This document shows, piece after piece, positions 51,411-60,366 of a stretch of DNA of 64,000 bases. The stretch lies in contig NZ_CP048635.1 in the NCBI RefSeq assembly GCF_010669145.1, positions 930,001 through 994,000 of the forward strand, given 5' to 3'. The notes under the pieces are model-generated. The model was given only the letters and a program-made list of their open reading frames with translations, made no database searches and was not told where the DNA came from. This stretch comes from Rhizobium oryzihabitans. Lineage in GTDB: Bacteria > Pseudomonadota > Alphaproteobacteria > Rhizobiales > Rhizobiaceae. How positions within the stretch are numbered: position 1 is the first letter of the stretch; each line of letters starts with the position of its first letter. Position numbers and translations under genes: made by a program.

Positions 51411-52079
51411 TCAATCCGCCCAGACGCATCCCTTTGACCGCATCATTTCATAACGATCCTCGATATCCATCTTGCCTTGGCGGTGCAGTTCCATCATGTG
51501 GTTCTCGTGGTCGTCGCGCTCCCGGCACGATTTGACGAGCTTTGCGATATCCTTTTCACGAACGACGACGACGCCGTCGTCATCGCCGCAGACGATATCG
51601 CCGGGGCTGATCAGTTCACCGCCGACCACAACCGGATGGTTGATGGTGCCGAGCGTATCCTTCGAGGTTCCCTTCATGCAAAGACCGAGGGAAAACACCG
51701 GGAAACCGATCTCGCGCAGCCCTTTGCCATCACGCACGGCGGCGCTGACGACAAAGCCGACGATGCCCTTGCCGATGCAGGCAGCGGCCAGCACATCGCC
51801 GAAGCCGCCCTGATTGGGATTATCGCCGCCATCGATGACCAGCACGTCGCCGGGCTTTGCAAGGTTGATGGCTTCGAAAATCATCAGATTGTCGCCAATA
51901 TGGCATTTCGCAGTAATGGCCGGCCCGCAGATTTTCAGGCCGGGCTTGATCGGCTTGATGCGATAATCGAGCGCACCAAGCTTGCCCTGCGCCTCATGAA
52001 TGGTGGCGGGGCTGAATTTGCTGATCGCTTCGATATCGGACTTGGAGGGGCGCTGGAAATTGCGGATCACATGGGCCAT
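51411..52079 (-). CDS. RraA-like / hydroxy-acid aldolase family protein, second copy
   Basis: From ATG 52079 the protein is 222 residues and clearly paralogous to the product at 41811 (SPATIHEAQGKLGALDYRIKP, KCHIGDNLMIFEA, GGFGDVLAAACIGKGIVGFVV, GDIVCGDDDGVVVV). It lies between tctC and tctB, an unusual insertion for a TTT operon. It probably cleaves or isomerises a hydroxy-oxo-acid made in the pathway. Confidence 0.85.
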   Translation of the reverse strand: MAHVIRNFQRPSKSDIEAISKFSPATIHEAQGKLGALDYRIKPIKPGLKICGPAITAKCHIGDNLMIFEAINLAKPGDVLVIDGGDNPNQGGFGDVLAAACIGKGIVGFVVSAAVRDGKGLREIGFPVFSLGLCMKGTSKDTLGTINHPVVVGGELISPGDIVCGDDDGVVVVREKDIAKLVKSCRERDDHENHMMELHRQGKMDIEDRYEMMRSKGCVWAD

Positions 52080-52111
52080 TGGCCGGGTTCCTTTCACTAT
52101 TCGGTCATGCC

Positions 52112-52130
52112 TGGGCCACAGGCCGGCCCA
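52112..52130. promoter_or_regulatory. intercistronic hairpin after tctC
   Basis: TGGGCC and GGCCCA form a 6-bp stem around a 7-base loop in the 96-base gap between tctC and the rraA-like gene. Like the other hairpins in this operon it lacks a T-run and may tune message stability. Confidence 0.4.
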
Positions 52131-52175
52131 AACGTCATTTCGATTGAGAGTGGGAAAGCTGCCGATCCCGGCCGC

Positions 52176-53129
52176 TTATTTTGTCCAGAGCTTGCTTTTC
52201 CAAAGCTCGGCCAGATTGGCGTTGCCCTGCTTGAGCGCGTCTGCGAATTCGACCTGGGTCAGCGGCAGCATGGTCAGTTCACGCTTCTTGGCGTCGGCAA
52301 GATAGTCGGGGTCCTTCAGCGCCTTCTGGAAGGCATCGACCAGCTTGGCCTCGACATCCGCGGGCAGGCCTTTCGGTGCGCCGAAACCCGCAAGCAGGCT
52401 GAACTGAACATTGTAGCCGGCCTCCTTGAATGTCGGCACATCAGGAGAAAGCGGCGAACGCTCGGCACCGGAAGTCGCAAGCACGCGAAGGGCACCGGAG
52501 CGATTGTCGGCGAAGACCTCGTTGAGGTTCATGAAACCGAGCGTGACGTGATTGCCGAGCATGGCAAGCCTTGCGGGACCACCGCCGTTGAAGGGAACGA
52601 AATTGAGCTTGACGCCCGCCGCATCCTCAAACAGCAGCGCCGTGATCTGGCTCGGATGTCCGATGCCCGTTACGCCGACGACGACCGGATTTGCCTTGGC
52701 CGCATCCACAAATTCCTGGGCGGTCTTGATCGGCGACACCTTGTTGACCGTCAGCGCCAGATCGCCGCCGATCTGGTTGGCGAGCGGCGTGAAGGCATCC
52801 GCCTTGTAACTGGCATTGCCCTGCACGATCGGTGAATACATGGACGGGAAATTCAGTGCCCCGATCGTGTAGCCGTCGGGCTTGGCATTGGCGATATAGG
52901 TCGCCCCGATGAGGCCACCCGCGCCTTCGCGGTTTTCCACCACGACAGATGTGCCGAGGTATTTTTCGAGATAGGGCACGAGCGCCCGCGACTGGATATC
53001 GGTGCCGCCACCGGCTGGATAACCGATGACGAGCGTCACCGGCCGCTCCGGATATTCCGCAGCCGCCCCTCCCGCAGCCAGGATTCCCGCAGCCGCCAGC
53101 ACGCTCAACAGAGATGTTTTCAAACGCAT
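52176..53129 (-). CDS. tctC: tripartite tricarboxylate transporter substrate-binding protein
   Basis: From ATG 53129 (GGGGAGGAAAAGAT upstream) the protein is 317 residues with signal peptide MRLKTSLLSVLAAAGILAAG. The mature part fits the Bug/TctC family (YPERPVTLVIGYPAGGGTDIQSRAL, VVVENREGAGG, IGALNFPSMYSP). It binds a carboxylate in the periplasm for TctAB. It is the first transporter gene after the LysR gene, which reads the same way. Confidence 0.9.
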   Translation of the reverse strand: MRLKTSLLSVLAAAGILAAGGAAAEYPERPVTLVIGYPAGGGTDIQSRALVPYLEKYLGTSVVVENREGAGGLIGATYIANAKPDGYTIGALNFPSMYSPIVQGNASYKADAFTPLANQIGGDLALTVNKVSPIKTAQEFVDAAKANPVVVGVTGIGHPSQITALLFEDAAGVKLNFVPFNGGGPARLAMLGNHVTLGFMNLNEVFADNRSGALRVLATSGAERSPLSPDVPTFKEAGYNVQFSLLAGFGAPKGLPADVEAKLVDAFQKALKDPDYLADAKKRELTMLPLTQVEFADALKQGNANLAELWKSKLWTK

Positions 53130-53223
53130 ATCTTTTCCTCCCCGATACGCTTTCATCCGGGAGGCTAGAAAGAAGCCATCAATAACACAAATACCGAGTT
53201 TTCAACTTACCCATACAAATCGT

Positions 53224-54111
53224 TTATGGGTTAAGGGACGGCTCGCGCCTTGCCACCGCCCGCAACAGGTCCCGGAACAGCCTGAACGTCCGCTCATCCA
53301 CCTCCCTGCTCTTCAGGAGATGAATGGAGCGATAGATGACGGGATCCGTGATATGGGCGGCCTGAAGCTGACCGGCCTCCTGCTCCTGCTGCACGGAATT
53401 CCACGACAGGATCGTCGCACCAATACCGGCATTCACGGCGCGTTTGATCGTATCCTGCCCATCGATTTCCATCGTCACATTCAGGTTAATACCGGCGCGG
53501 GCGGCAGCCTCATCTATCGATACGCGAAGCGGGTTGTCCTTCGGCGGCAGGATCAGGTTAAGCCTTGCCGCTGCCTCAAGCGGCATGGAGCGGCCTATGG
53601 GTCTTGAGGACACCGCAAACAGGCTCTCCTTGACGATGAGATCGTCGGCCTTCTCCTCCGCGCCGACCAGTGCGACGGCCATATCCACCTTGCCGAGGCG
53701 AATGAGGCGCAGCGACTCGTCATTGCGTGCCTCTATCAGCCGCAGCGACACCTTGGGCATTGACCCGGCAACCTCGCTGATGATGTTCGGCGCAAAGGCG
53801 GTGGCCCAGGAGGGGATGAGGCTCAGCCGTATCACCCGCTCATCCAGATAGGCCATGGCCCGCATTTCCGCCTCTGCCTGCCGGACTTTCTCCGTAATCT
53901 CCCGCGCATGGACAAGAAGGATTTCGCCCTTCTCCGTCGCCTTCACACCGCGCGCCAGCCGGTGAAGCACCGGAAACCCCACCAGCCGCTCCAGTTCCGT
54001 GATGTGATGGCTGAGCGCGGGTTGTGCAATCCCCAATTGCCGCGCCGCCGCCGACATCGAGCCGCAATCGACAATCGCGACCAGATATCGCAACCTGCGC
54101 AAATCCAACAT
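53224..54111 (-). CDS. LysR family transcriptional regulator
   Basis: From ATG 54111 the protein is 295 residues, with an N-terminal winged helix (LRYLVAIVDCGSMSAAARQLGIAQPALSHHITELE) and a periplasmic-binding-like effector domain. It reads the same way as tctC and lies upstream of it, so it is the obvious candidate regulator of the sugar-acid genes, with the 53130-53223 gap as the likely control region. An ATG at 54135 is an alternative start. Confidence 0.9.
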   Translation of the reverse strand: MLDLRRLRYLVAIVDCGSMSAAARQLGIAQPALSHHITELERLVGFPVLHRLARGVKATEKGEILLVHAREITEKVRQAEAEMRAMAYLDERVIRLSLIPSWATAFAPNIISEVAGSMPKVSLRLIEARNDESLRLIRLGKVDMAVALVGAEEKADDLIVKESLFAVSSRPIGRSMPLEAAARLNLILPPKDNPLRVSIDEAAARAGINLNVTMEIDGQDTIKRAVNAGIGATILSWNSVQQEQEAGQLQAAHITDPVIYRSIHLLKSREVDERTFRLFRDLLRAVARREPSLNP

Positions 54112-54329
54112 GCCCGCTTCACCTCCCAGGTTCAAAACGCGATCATGACATCAAACCGCCGCCCGGGCCTAGGGCAAAAAGACCTTTGTCGGGCGGTTCG
54201 GCTCTCCCGCCACCTTTCCGGGCGCTTGGTAGAGCGGCGATGGGGTAAGACAAGATTCTTATGGTAGCCGGCTATGGCTTTTCTCCGCCCTTCCACCATG
54301 ACACGGTCATGGCTGCGATGGGGAGCGCG

Positions 54330-55259
54330 ATGGATCCTAAAAAAGGTATTTTGTTCAAGCTGGCGGCCATGCTGGCATTCACTGTCATGTCCGCCTGCGT
54401 GAAGGGGCTGGACGGAGCGATCCCGGTTGGCGAAGTCGTCTTCTGCCGGGGCTTTTTTGCCCTCATTCCCCTCTGTTTCTGGTTTCTTGCCTCCTCCGAG
54501 CGAATAACCATTCCGGCCGCGAAAAATATCGGCAGACTGCTTGCGGGCAGCTCGGCCGGGCTCGGCGGCATGTTCTTCGGCTTTCTGGCGCTTGCGTATC
54601 TGCCGCTGGTGAATGTGACGGTGCTGAGCTACACGACCCCGCTTTTCACCATCATGCTGGCGGCGCTGCTGCTGCGCGAAAAAGTGCGGATATACCGCTG
54701 GTCCGCAGTGCTGACCGGCTTCATCGGCGTCTTCATCACCCTGTCGCCGAACCTCGTCCTAGATGCCGCCTCAGGCCCCGCCCAGATCGACAGCATCGCC
54801 ATGATCGGAACGGCGCTGGCGCTGACCGGCGCACTTTGCGCCGCCTTTTCCTCCATCGCCGTCCGCCACCTGAACAGTATCGAAAAGCCATCACGCATCG
54901 TGCTCATCTATACGCTAGCGGGTGTCGTCGCCGGCTTCGCCACGATCGGATTTGGCTGGAAGATGCCGGATTTTCACCAGTTCCTGCTGCTCGCCGGCGG
55001 CGGGCTTGCCGGCGGCATCGGCCAGATCACCATGACGCTCAGCCTGCGCCACGCCCAGGCCTCGCTGCTGGCGCCCTTCGACTACACCACAATGATATGG
55101 GCAATCGCCCTCGGTTATCTCTTCATGGCCGAGGTGCCGACGGGCGCGACGATTGTGGGTGCACTCACCGTCATCGCCGCCGGGCTGTTCGCCATGTGGC
55201 GTGAAAACCGACTGGCGAAACAGGCTGTTAGGGAGCCGACAGCGTCAGCTGTTCGGTGA
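54330..55259 (+). CDS. EamA/DMT family transporter
   Basis: From ATG 54330 (GGGGAGCGCG upstream) the protein is 309 residues with ten predicted spans in two EamA repeats (GEVVFCRGFFALIPLCFW, YLPLVNVTVLSYTTPLFTIMLA; second repeat SLRHAQASLLAPFDYTTMIWA). It is a drug/metabolite-superfamily inner-membrane permease of unknown substrate. Its 3' end overlaps the convergent EamA gene by 32 bases. The two proteins are clear paralogues. Confidence 0.88.
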   Translation: MDPKKGILFKLAAMLAFTVMSACVKGLDGAIPVGEVVFCRGFFALIPLCFWFLASSERITIPAAKNIGRLLAGSSAGLGGMFFGFLALAYLPLVNVTVLSYTTPLFTIMLAALLLREKVRIYRWSAVLTGFIGVFITLSPNLVLDAASGPAQIDSIAMIGTALALTGALCAAFSSIAVRHLNSIEKPSRIVLIYTLAGVVAGFATIGFGWKMPDFHQFLLLAGGGLAGGIGQITMTLSLRHAQASLLAPFDYTTMIWAIALGYLFMAEVPTGATIVGALTVIAAGLFAMWRENRLAKQAVREPTASAVR

Positions 55260-56154
55260 CGCGCTTTTTGTGCAGCCGCCTTTCGCGCCACAGCGTGAAC
55301 AGGCCGGCGGCAACCACGATCGAGGCTCCGAGAAGGGTCGTCAGCGCGGGCACCTGATCCATGAAGGTGTAACCGATCAACAGCGCCCAGATCATCGTGG
55401 TATAATCGAAGGGCGCCAGCAGCGAAGCCTCCGCATAACGCAGGCTGAGCGTCACCAGTATCTGCGCGATACCGCCGATGAGACCGGTTCCGATCAGCAG
55501 GGTCCATTGCCAGACAGTCGGCATTTTCCAGCCCATGCCGATGCTTGCAAAGCCGATGACCGTCGTGAGGAGCGTGAAATAGAAGATGATCGCGCCGGTA
55601 TTTTCGCTTTGCGTCAGATGCCTTATCTGGATCATCGATATGGCGGAGAAAAAAGCGGCGGCCAGACCGAAAAGACCGCCGAGCATGGCAACGCTCGTGC
55701 CGGAAGAGATATCGGAAACATCGAAGGAAAAATGGGGCGACAGGATAAGCACAATGCCGCACAACCCGAAAACCACCGCCGTCCAGCGATAAATCCTGAC
55801 GACCTCCTTCAAAAGAAAGACCGCCAGAATGACGGTGAAGAGCGGCGTGGCATAGCTGATGGCAGTCGCATCGGCGAGCGGAATGTAAGAAAGCGCCAGA
55901 TAGCTGAAAACCATGCCGCCGGTTCCGGAAAAACTCCTCACCAGATGCCCGCCAATGTGACTGGTGGCGACCTGTTGGCGAAATCCGCCCTGAACGGCCA
56001 TCCACAGACAAAGCGGCAGCATGGCCACCGCCGATCTGAAGAAAACGACCTGCCCGATCGGTATCTCGCCCTTGAGACCGCTGATACAGGCGCCCATCAG
56101 CACCAGAGCGAGGGCAGCGGAGATTTTAAGGAGAATGCCTTTGCGGGAATCCAT
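55228..56154 (-). CDS. EamA/DMT family transporter, paralogue
   Basis: From ATG 56154 the protein is 308 residues with ten spans. Motifs parallel the neighbour (GQVVFFRSAVAMLPLCLW, YIPLADATAISYATPLFTVILA, SLRYAEASLLAPFDYTTMIWA), so the pair arose by duplication with inversion or by placing two family members tail to tail. It is divergent from the 5-oxoprolinase operon and may export or import a related metabolite. Confidence 0.88.
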   Translation of the reverse strand: MDSRKGILLKISAALALVLMGACISGLKGEIPIGQVVFFRSAVAMLPLCLWMAVQGGFRQQVATSHIGGHLVRSFSGTGGMVFSYLALSYIPLADATAISYATPLFTVILAVFLLKEVVRIYRWTAVVFGLCGIVLILSPHFSFDVSDISSGTSVAMLGGLFGLAAAFFSAISMIQIRHLTQSENTGAIIFYFTLLTTVIGFASIGMGWKMPTVWQWTLLIGTGLIGGIAQILVTLSLRYAEASLLAPFDYTTMIWALLIGYTFMDQVPALTTLLGASIVVAAGLFTLWRERRLHKKRVTEQLTLSAP

Positions 56155-56349
56155 GGTTCGTTCCTCTGGACGTCTTTGAACCGTTTCACCACGCGGGGCC
56201 GGGATATCAAACCTCAAACCCGTGTCCATAGAAACTTCGTCTGACCCCATCAATGCTGCCCACATGGTAGCTATTGCTGATGAAATGGGGTGCGGACTCC
56301 GATCCGTTTGCCTGCCGCCTTGGGGACGAAAAAGACGTTGGAAACCAAT

Positions 56350-56808
56350 ATGGATCTGGAAAAGATCAAGAAACTGATCGAGTTTGTCGGCTCTTCGCGA
56401 GTGTCCGAATTGACCGTGAGCCAGGAGGGAACCACGGTCCGGATCATTCGCGACAACAGCGCCGTTTCACCGCCATCGCCGCAGCCCAAGGCTTCTCCGA
56501 TGACGGAAGCGGCACCCGAGACGCCGCGCGCCGAAGAACAGGCACCGGCATCCGCCGCAGCGGCTGCGGGACCATCCGGCATCGTCACGGCACCCTCATT
56601 CGGTCTTTTCCATCGCGCCCCAAGCCCCGGCACGCCGCCTTTCGTCGAAGCCGGCGATGAGGTTGCGGAAGGACAGGAACTCTTCATCATCGAGGCCATG
56701 AAAGTCTTCAGCACGGTCAGGGCGGAACGAGGCGGCAAGATCGCCCGGTTTCTGGCCAATGACGGCGAAGATGTGGAACTCGGACAGCCGGTGCTGGAGT
56801 TCGAATGA
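56350..56808 (+). CDS. biotin carboxyl carrier protein (AccB-like)
   Basis: From ATG 56350 the protein is 152 residues: an AccB-type N-terminus (MDLEKIKKLIEFVGSSRVSE), an Ala/Pro linker (40-75) and a biotinyl domain with EAMKV, K118 being the biotin acceptor. It starts a rightward operon with biotin carboxylase and the PxpB/C/A genes. It is probably the carrier for a dedicated carboxylase in 5-oxoproline or urea-type metabolism rather than for the housekeeping acetyl-CoA carboxylase. Confidence 0.88.
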   Translation: MDLEKIKKLIEFVGSSRVSELTVSQEGTTVRIIRDNSAVSPPSPQPKASPMTEAAPETPRAEEQAPASAAAAAGPSGIVTAPSFGLFHRAPSPGTPPFVEAGDEVAEGQELFIIEAMKVFSTVRAERGGKIARFLANDGEDVELGQPVLEFE

Positions 56809-58199
56809 TGGATGCGTCACTTCCAAAGGCAGCAGCCGAACAAAGAGCATTCGACAGCGTCCTTATCGCCAACCGCGGCGAAATCGCACTCCGCGTGCAG
56901 CGCGCCTGCCGTGAACTCGGCCTGAAAACCATCATGGTCTATTCGGAAGCCGACAAGGATGCGGATTACCTGAAAGCGGCCGATACCGCCATCTGCATCG
57001 GCCCGGCCTCTCCCGGCCAGAGCTATCTGAATGTGCCGGCAATCCTGCTTGCCATGAACCTGACGGGTGCCGGTGCGGTTCACCCCGGTTATGGTTTTCT
57101 GTCCGAAAGGGCATCGTTTTCGCAAGCGGTGGAGGAAGCGGGTGCGGTTTTCATCGGTCCACGCGCCGACGCCATCCGCACCATGGGTGACAAGATCGCG
57201 GCCAAGCGGGCGATGATGGAGGCCGGCGTGCCCTGCGTTCCCGGTCCCGATTCCGCCCTGCCGGATGACATGGCGGAGGTTTCGAAAATCGCTGCCGAAA
57301 TCGGCTATCCCGTCATCGTCAAGGCAGCCGGCGGCGGCGGCGGGCGCGGCATGCGTGTCGTGCACGAGGCCTCTGCTCTTCAGGACGCCGTCCTCGTCAC
57401 GCGGGAAGAGGCAAGCCGCGCATTTGGAACGCCGGAACTCTATATCGAGAAATTTCTCGAACATCCCCGCCATGTCGAAATTCAGGTTCTCTGCGCTGGC
57501 CAGGGCGGCGGCGTATGGGTGGGTCTGCGCGATTGCTCCATGCAGCGGCGACACCAGAAGGTCGTCGAAGAAGGTCCGGCCATCGGCATCCCGCCCGATG
57601 TCGCGGCTTTCGTCGGCAATCGCTGCGTCGAAGCCTGCCGCCAGATCGGTTATCGCGGCGTCGGCACCTTCGAGTTTCTTTACGAGAACGGCGAATTTTA
57701 TTTCATCGAGATGAATACCCGCCTGCAGGTCGAACATCCGGTCACGGAAATGACCTCGGGTGTGGATCTGGTACGCCAGCAACTTCTCGTCGCTCTCGGC
57801 CATCCACTTGAAATCTCGCAGGAAGACATCGTCTGCGAGGGACATTCGATCGAGTGCCGCATCAATGCCGAGGACCCCTACAACTTCGTTCCCTGCCCCG
57901 GTCTGATCACCCAGCTTCACCTGCCGGGCGGACCCGGCGTGCGGGTCGATACGCATGTGACGGCGGGTTATCGCGTTTCGGCGCATTACGATTCCCTGAT
58001 CGCCAAGCTCATTGTCCATGCGCCGACGCGCGAACAGGCGATCATGCGCATGCAGCGCGCGCTTGGCGAAATACGCATCGAAGGCGTCTCCACCAACCTG
58101 CCGCTGCATCGGGAAATATTGCAAGACCCGGCCTTCTCCGAAGGCGGCACTGATATCCATTACCTCGAACATTGGCTTGCAGCGCGGAGTTCAAAATGA
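56805..58199 (+). CDS. biotin carboxylase (AccC-like)
   Basis: The 464-residue protein has the biotin-carboxylase N-domain (VLIANRGEIALRV, HPGYGFLSE), ATP-grasp Gly-rich loop KAAGGGGGRGMRV and active-site region EMNTRLQVEHPVTE. It carboxylates biotin on a carrier with ATP and bicarbonate. It overlaps the upstream carrier and the downstream carrier-like gene by 4 bases. In this operon it likely serves the PxpB/C carboxyltransferase-like subunits. Confidence 0.9.
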   Translation: MMDASLPKAAAEQRAFDSVLIANRGEIALRVQRACRELGLKTIMVYSEADKDADYLKAADTAICIGPASPGQSYLNVPAILLAMNLTGAGAVHPGYGFLSERASFSQAVEEAGAVFIGPRADAIRTMGDKIAAKRAMMEAGVPCVPGPDSALPDDMAEVSKIAAEIGYPVIVKAAGGGGGRGMRVVHEASALQDAVLVTREEASRAFGTPELYIEKFLEHPRHVEIQVLCAGQGGGVWVGLRDCSMQRRHQKVVEEGPAIGIPPDVAAFVGNRCVEACRQIGYRGVGTFEFLYENGEFYFIEMNTRLQVEHPVTEMTSGVDLVRQQLLVALGHPLEISQEDIVCEGHSIECRINAEDPYNFVPCPGLITQLHLPGGPGVRVDTHVTAGYRVSAHYDSLIAKLIVHAPTREQAIMRMQRALGEIRIEGVSTNLPLHREILQDPAFSEGGTDIHYLEHWLAARSSK

Positions 58200-58636
58200 A
58201 GCGACAGTCTGTTTCGATATCCCGCTACAGCGAGCCGGGCATCATTGCCGATCTTGCCGCTCACCTTGAGCGCAACAACGTATCCGCCATCGAAATAGAG
58301 ACGCCGGATGGGTCACTGAAGATCGTCGCCATGACAGGGGGCCAGGCTCCTGCCGCACCACGGCCCGCTGAGACTGCCAGGGCGTCGGCAAAGACGGGGG
58401 AAATCCTTGCCCGCGCGCCGATTGCCGGCATCTTCACGCCAGCGCATCCGCAACGCCCCGACCGTCCGGTTCAGACAGGAAAATCGGTTGTGAAGGGAGA
58501 AATCGTTGCATTCGTGACAGTTGGACCGGTGATCGTTCCGGTAATCGCCGACAAGGCCGGCACCGTCACCGAAGTGGTGGCAGAGGCCGGCGCGCTTGTC
58601 GGATATGGCTCTCCCCTTCTCAAGACCGAAGCATGA
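58196..58636 (+). CDS. biotinyl-domain protein lacking the biotin lysine
   Basis: From ATG 58196 the protein is 146 residues. An N-terminal helix region (IIADLAAHLERNNVSAIEIE) is followed by a biotinyl/lipoyl-like beta domain (ILARAPIAGIFTP, VKGEIVAFVTVGPVIVPVIAD). Where carriers have E-A-M-K the sequence reads TVGPVI, so no biotin can be attached. It may be a structural subunit or a docking partner. It overlaps biotin carboxylase and pxpB. Confidence 0.75.
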   Translation: MKRQSVSISRYSEPGIIADLAAHLERNNVSAIEIETPDGSLKIVAMTGGQAPAAPRPAETARASAKTGEILARAPIAGIFTPAHPQRPDRPVQTGKSVVKGEIVAFVTVGPVIVPVIADKAGTVTEVVAEAGALVGYGSPLLKTEA

Positions 58637-59346
58637 TGGTGACGTCGATGAGCAATACCTCGCTGAAAACGCCCCACCTTTCCCCCGCCCATCTGGGCCT
58701 GCCGAAAATCTCGATGATCGGCAACAAGACCTTTCTGATCGAAGCACCCGGCGAACTGGATTTGCCCGCGCAGCGGCGCATCTGGGCGCTGACGCGCGCG
58801 CTGAAGGACCGCCCCGAGGTGCTCGAACTCATACCCGGCATGACCAACCTCCTGATCGTGCTACGTCGCACGCCGGAGGATGCCGGGCGTTTGCAGGACG
58901 AGCTTCTCGACATCTGGCAACGCACCAGCGAACTTGATCTTCTGGGCAAGACCCTCGAGGTGCCGACGACCTATGGCGGTGAGCACGCCATCGACCTTGC
59001 CGCGATCTGCGATTATTCGGGCCTGCCGGACAGGGAAGTCGTGCGCCTGCATTTCGAGCAGACCTATACGGTTTTTGCCGTCGGCAGCGCGCCTGGCTTC
59101 GGTTATCTCGGCGGTCTTGATCCGCGCATTTTCATGCCACGCAAGAAAGTTCCGTCGCTTCGCATGTTGAAGGGCATGGTGACCATCGGCGGCATGCAAT
59201 CCGGCATCTCGGTTCTGACCGGGCCGAATGGCTGGAATTCGCTGGGTTTCACCGAAATCACCATGTTCGACGCCACGGCCGAGCAGCCGGCGGTGCTTTC
59301 GCCCGGCGACAGGGTTCGTTTCCTTCCTGAAAGGATCGAACTATGA
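58633..59346 (+). CDS. pxpB: 5-oxoprolinase subunit PxpB
   Basis: The 237-residue protein matches PxpB/KipI-type (AHS1): LIEAPGELDLPAQRRIWALT, VPTTYGGEHAIDL, AVGSAPGFGYLGGLDPRIFMPRK and GMQSGISVLTGPNGWNSLGFT. With PxpC and PxpA it forms the ATP-dependent 5-oxoprolinase that opens 5-oxoproline to glutamate. It overlaps pxpC by 4 bases. Confidence 0.92.
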   Translation: MMVTSMSNTSLKTPHLSPAHLGLPKISMIGNKTFLIEAPGELDLPAQRRIWALTRALKDRPEVLELIPGMTNLLIVLRRTPEDAGRLQDELLDIWQRTSELDLLGKTLEVPTTYGGEHAIDLAAICDYSGLPDREVVRLHFEQTYTVFAVGSAPGFGYLGGLDPRIFMPRKKVPSLRMLKGMVTIGGMQSGISVLTGPNGWNSLGFTEITMFDATAEQPAVLSPGDRVRFLPERIEL

Positions 59347-60341
59347 TCCATATTCTTGCCTGCGGTCCGCTGAACACCGTCCAGGATCTCGGCCGCGCGG
59401 GCTACCGCAATATCGGCATCACCGCCACGGGCGCGATGGACCCCATCGCGCTCAGGGTCGGCAATATCCTCGTCGGCAACGGCGAAGATGCCGCCGCGAT
59501 TGAAATCCAGACCTTCCCTTTCCGCATCGAATTCGAAGAGGCCCTGACCTTCGCGGTCACCGGCGCGGATTGCGCGGCTCGGCTTGATGGCGCGGATCTG
59601 CCGCCCTACTGGTGCACTCGGGCTGAAAAAGGTCAAATACTTGAGCTTTCGACGCCGCTGAAGAATGCCCGTGCCTATCTTTGCCTTCAGGGCGGCATCG
59701 ATGTTCCCGTGGTGATGGGATCGCGCAGCACTTCGCTTCGCGGCTCCTTCGGTGGCCACGAAGGACGCCATCTCGCCACCGGCGACAGGCTTGCGCTTCT
59801 GCCATCCGAGGCCTCGCCACTGCCCGCAAACGGCCTTGGCGTCATGCCGCTTGCCGATGCGATGCCGGATATGTTTCCGGTGTCCGACAATGGTGAATTG
59901 CTGCTGCGCGCCATTCCCGCCGCCGAACACGATCTTTTCGGCGAAGGTGCGGAACGTTTCTGGTCCGAAGCCTGGAAAATCACCTCGCAGAGCGACCGCA
60001 CCGGCTACCGGCTTGCCGGCACGCCACTTATGCTTTCGGCTCCCGTCGAATTACGTTCCTATGGCGTCATTCCGGGTGTGGTTCAGGTGCCGCCGGGCGG
60101 CGAGCCGATCATCCAGATGAGCGACGCCAATACGGCCGGCGGTTATCCCAAGATGGCTGGCATCATCGACAGCGATCTGTGGCGGCTCGGACAGGCGCGC
60201 ATCGGCAGTCGCATCCGCTTCGTACAGGCGACGGTACGTGAGGCGCTGGAAGTCGAACAGGCGATCGACGCCTATTTCGCGGATATCCGCAAGACCCTGC
60301 CGCTGGTCACCGCCGCACTCGGCACGTTCACAAGACGATAA
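59343..60341 (+). CDS. pxpC: 5-oxoprolinase subunit PxpC (carboxyltransferase-like)
   Basis: The 332-residue protein is of the AHS2/KipA type: GPLNTVQDLGRAGYRNIGI and TGAMDPIALRVGNILVGN near the start, then YLCLQGGIDVPVVMGSRSTSLRGSFGG and GVVQVPPGGEPIIQMSDANTAGGYP. It is the partner of PxpB. The presence of biotin-carboxylase genes in the same operon leaves open a biotin-dependent carboxylation or amidolyase variant. Confidence 0.92.
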   Translation: MIHILACGPLNTVQDLGRAGYRNIGITATGAMDPIALRVGNILVGNGEDAAAIEIQTFPFRIEFEEALTFAVTGADCAARLDGADLPPYWCTRAEKGQILELSTPLKNARAYLCLQGGIDVPVVMGSRSTSLRGSFGGHEGRHLATGDRLALLPSEASPLPANGLGVMPLADAMPDMFPVSDNGELLLRAIPAAEHDLFGEGAERFWSEAWKITSQSDRTGYRLAGTPLMLSAPVELRSYGVIPGVVQVPPGGEPIIQMSDANTAGGYPKMAGIIDSDLWRLGQARIGSRIRFVQATVREALEVEQAIDAYFADIRKTLPLVTAALGTFTRR

Positions 60342-60366
60342 TTCTGAAAAACAAGGAGAGGGAACC

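Noticed and set aside
56817..58172. 451-codon open frame antisense to biotin carboxylase
   Set aside because: A shadow of codon use in the sense gene, which has complete biotin-carboxylase motifs.
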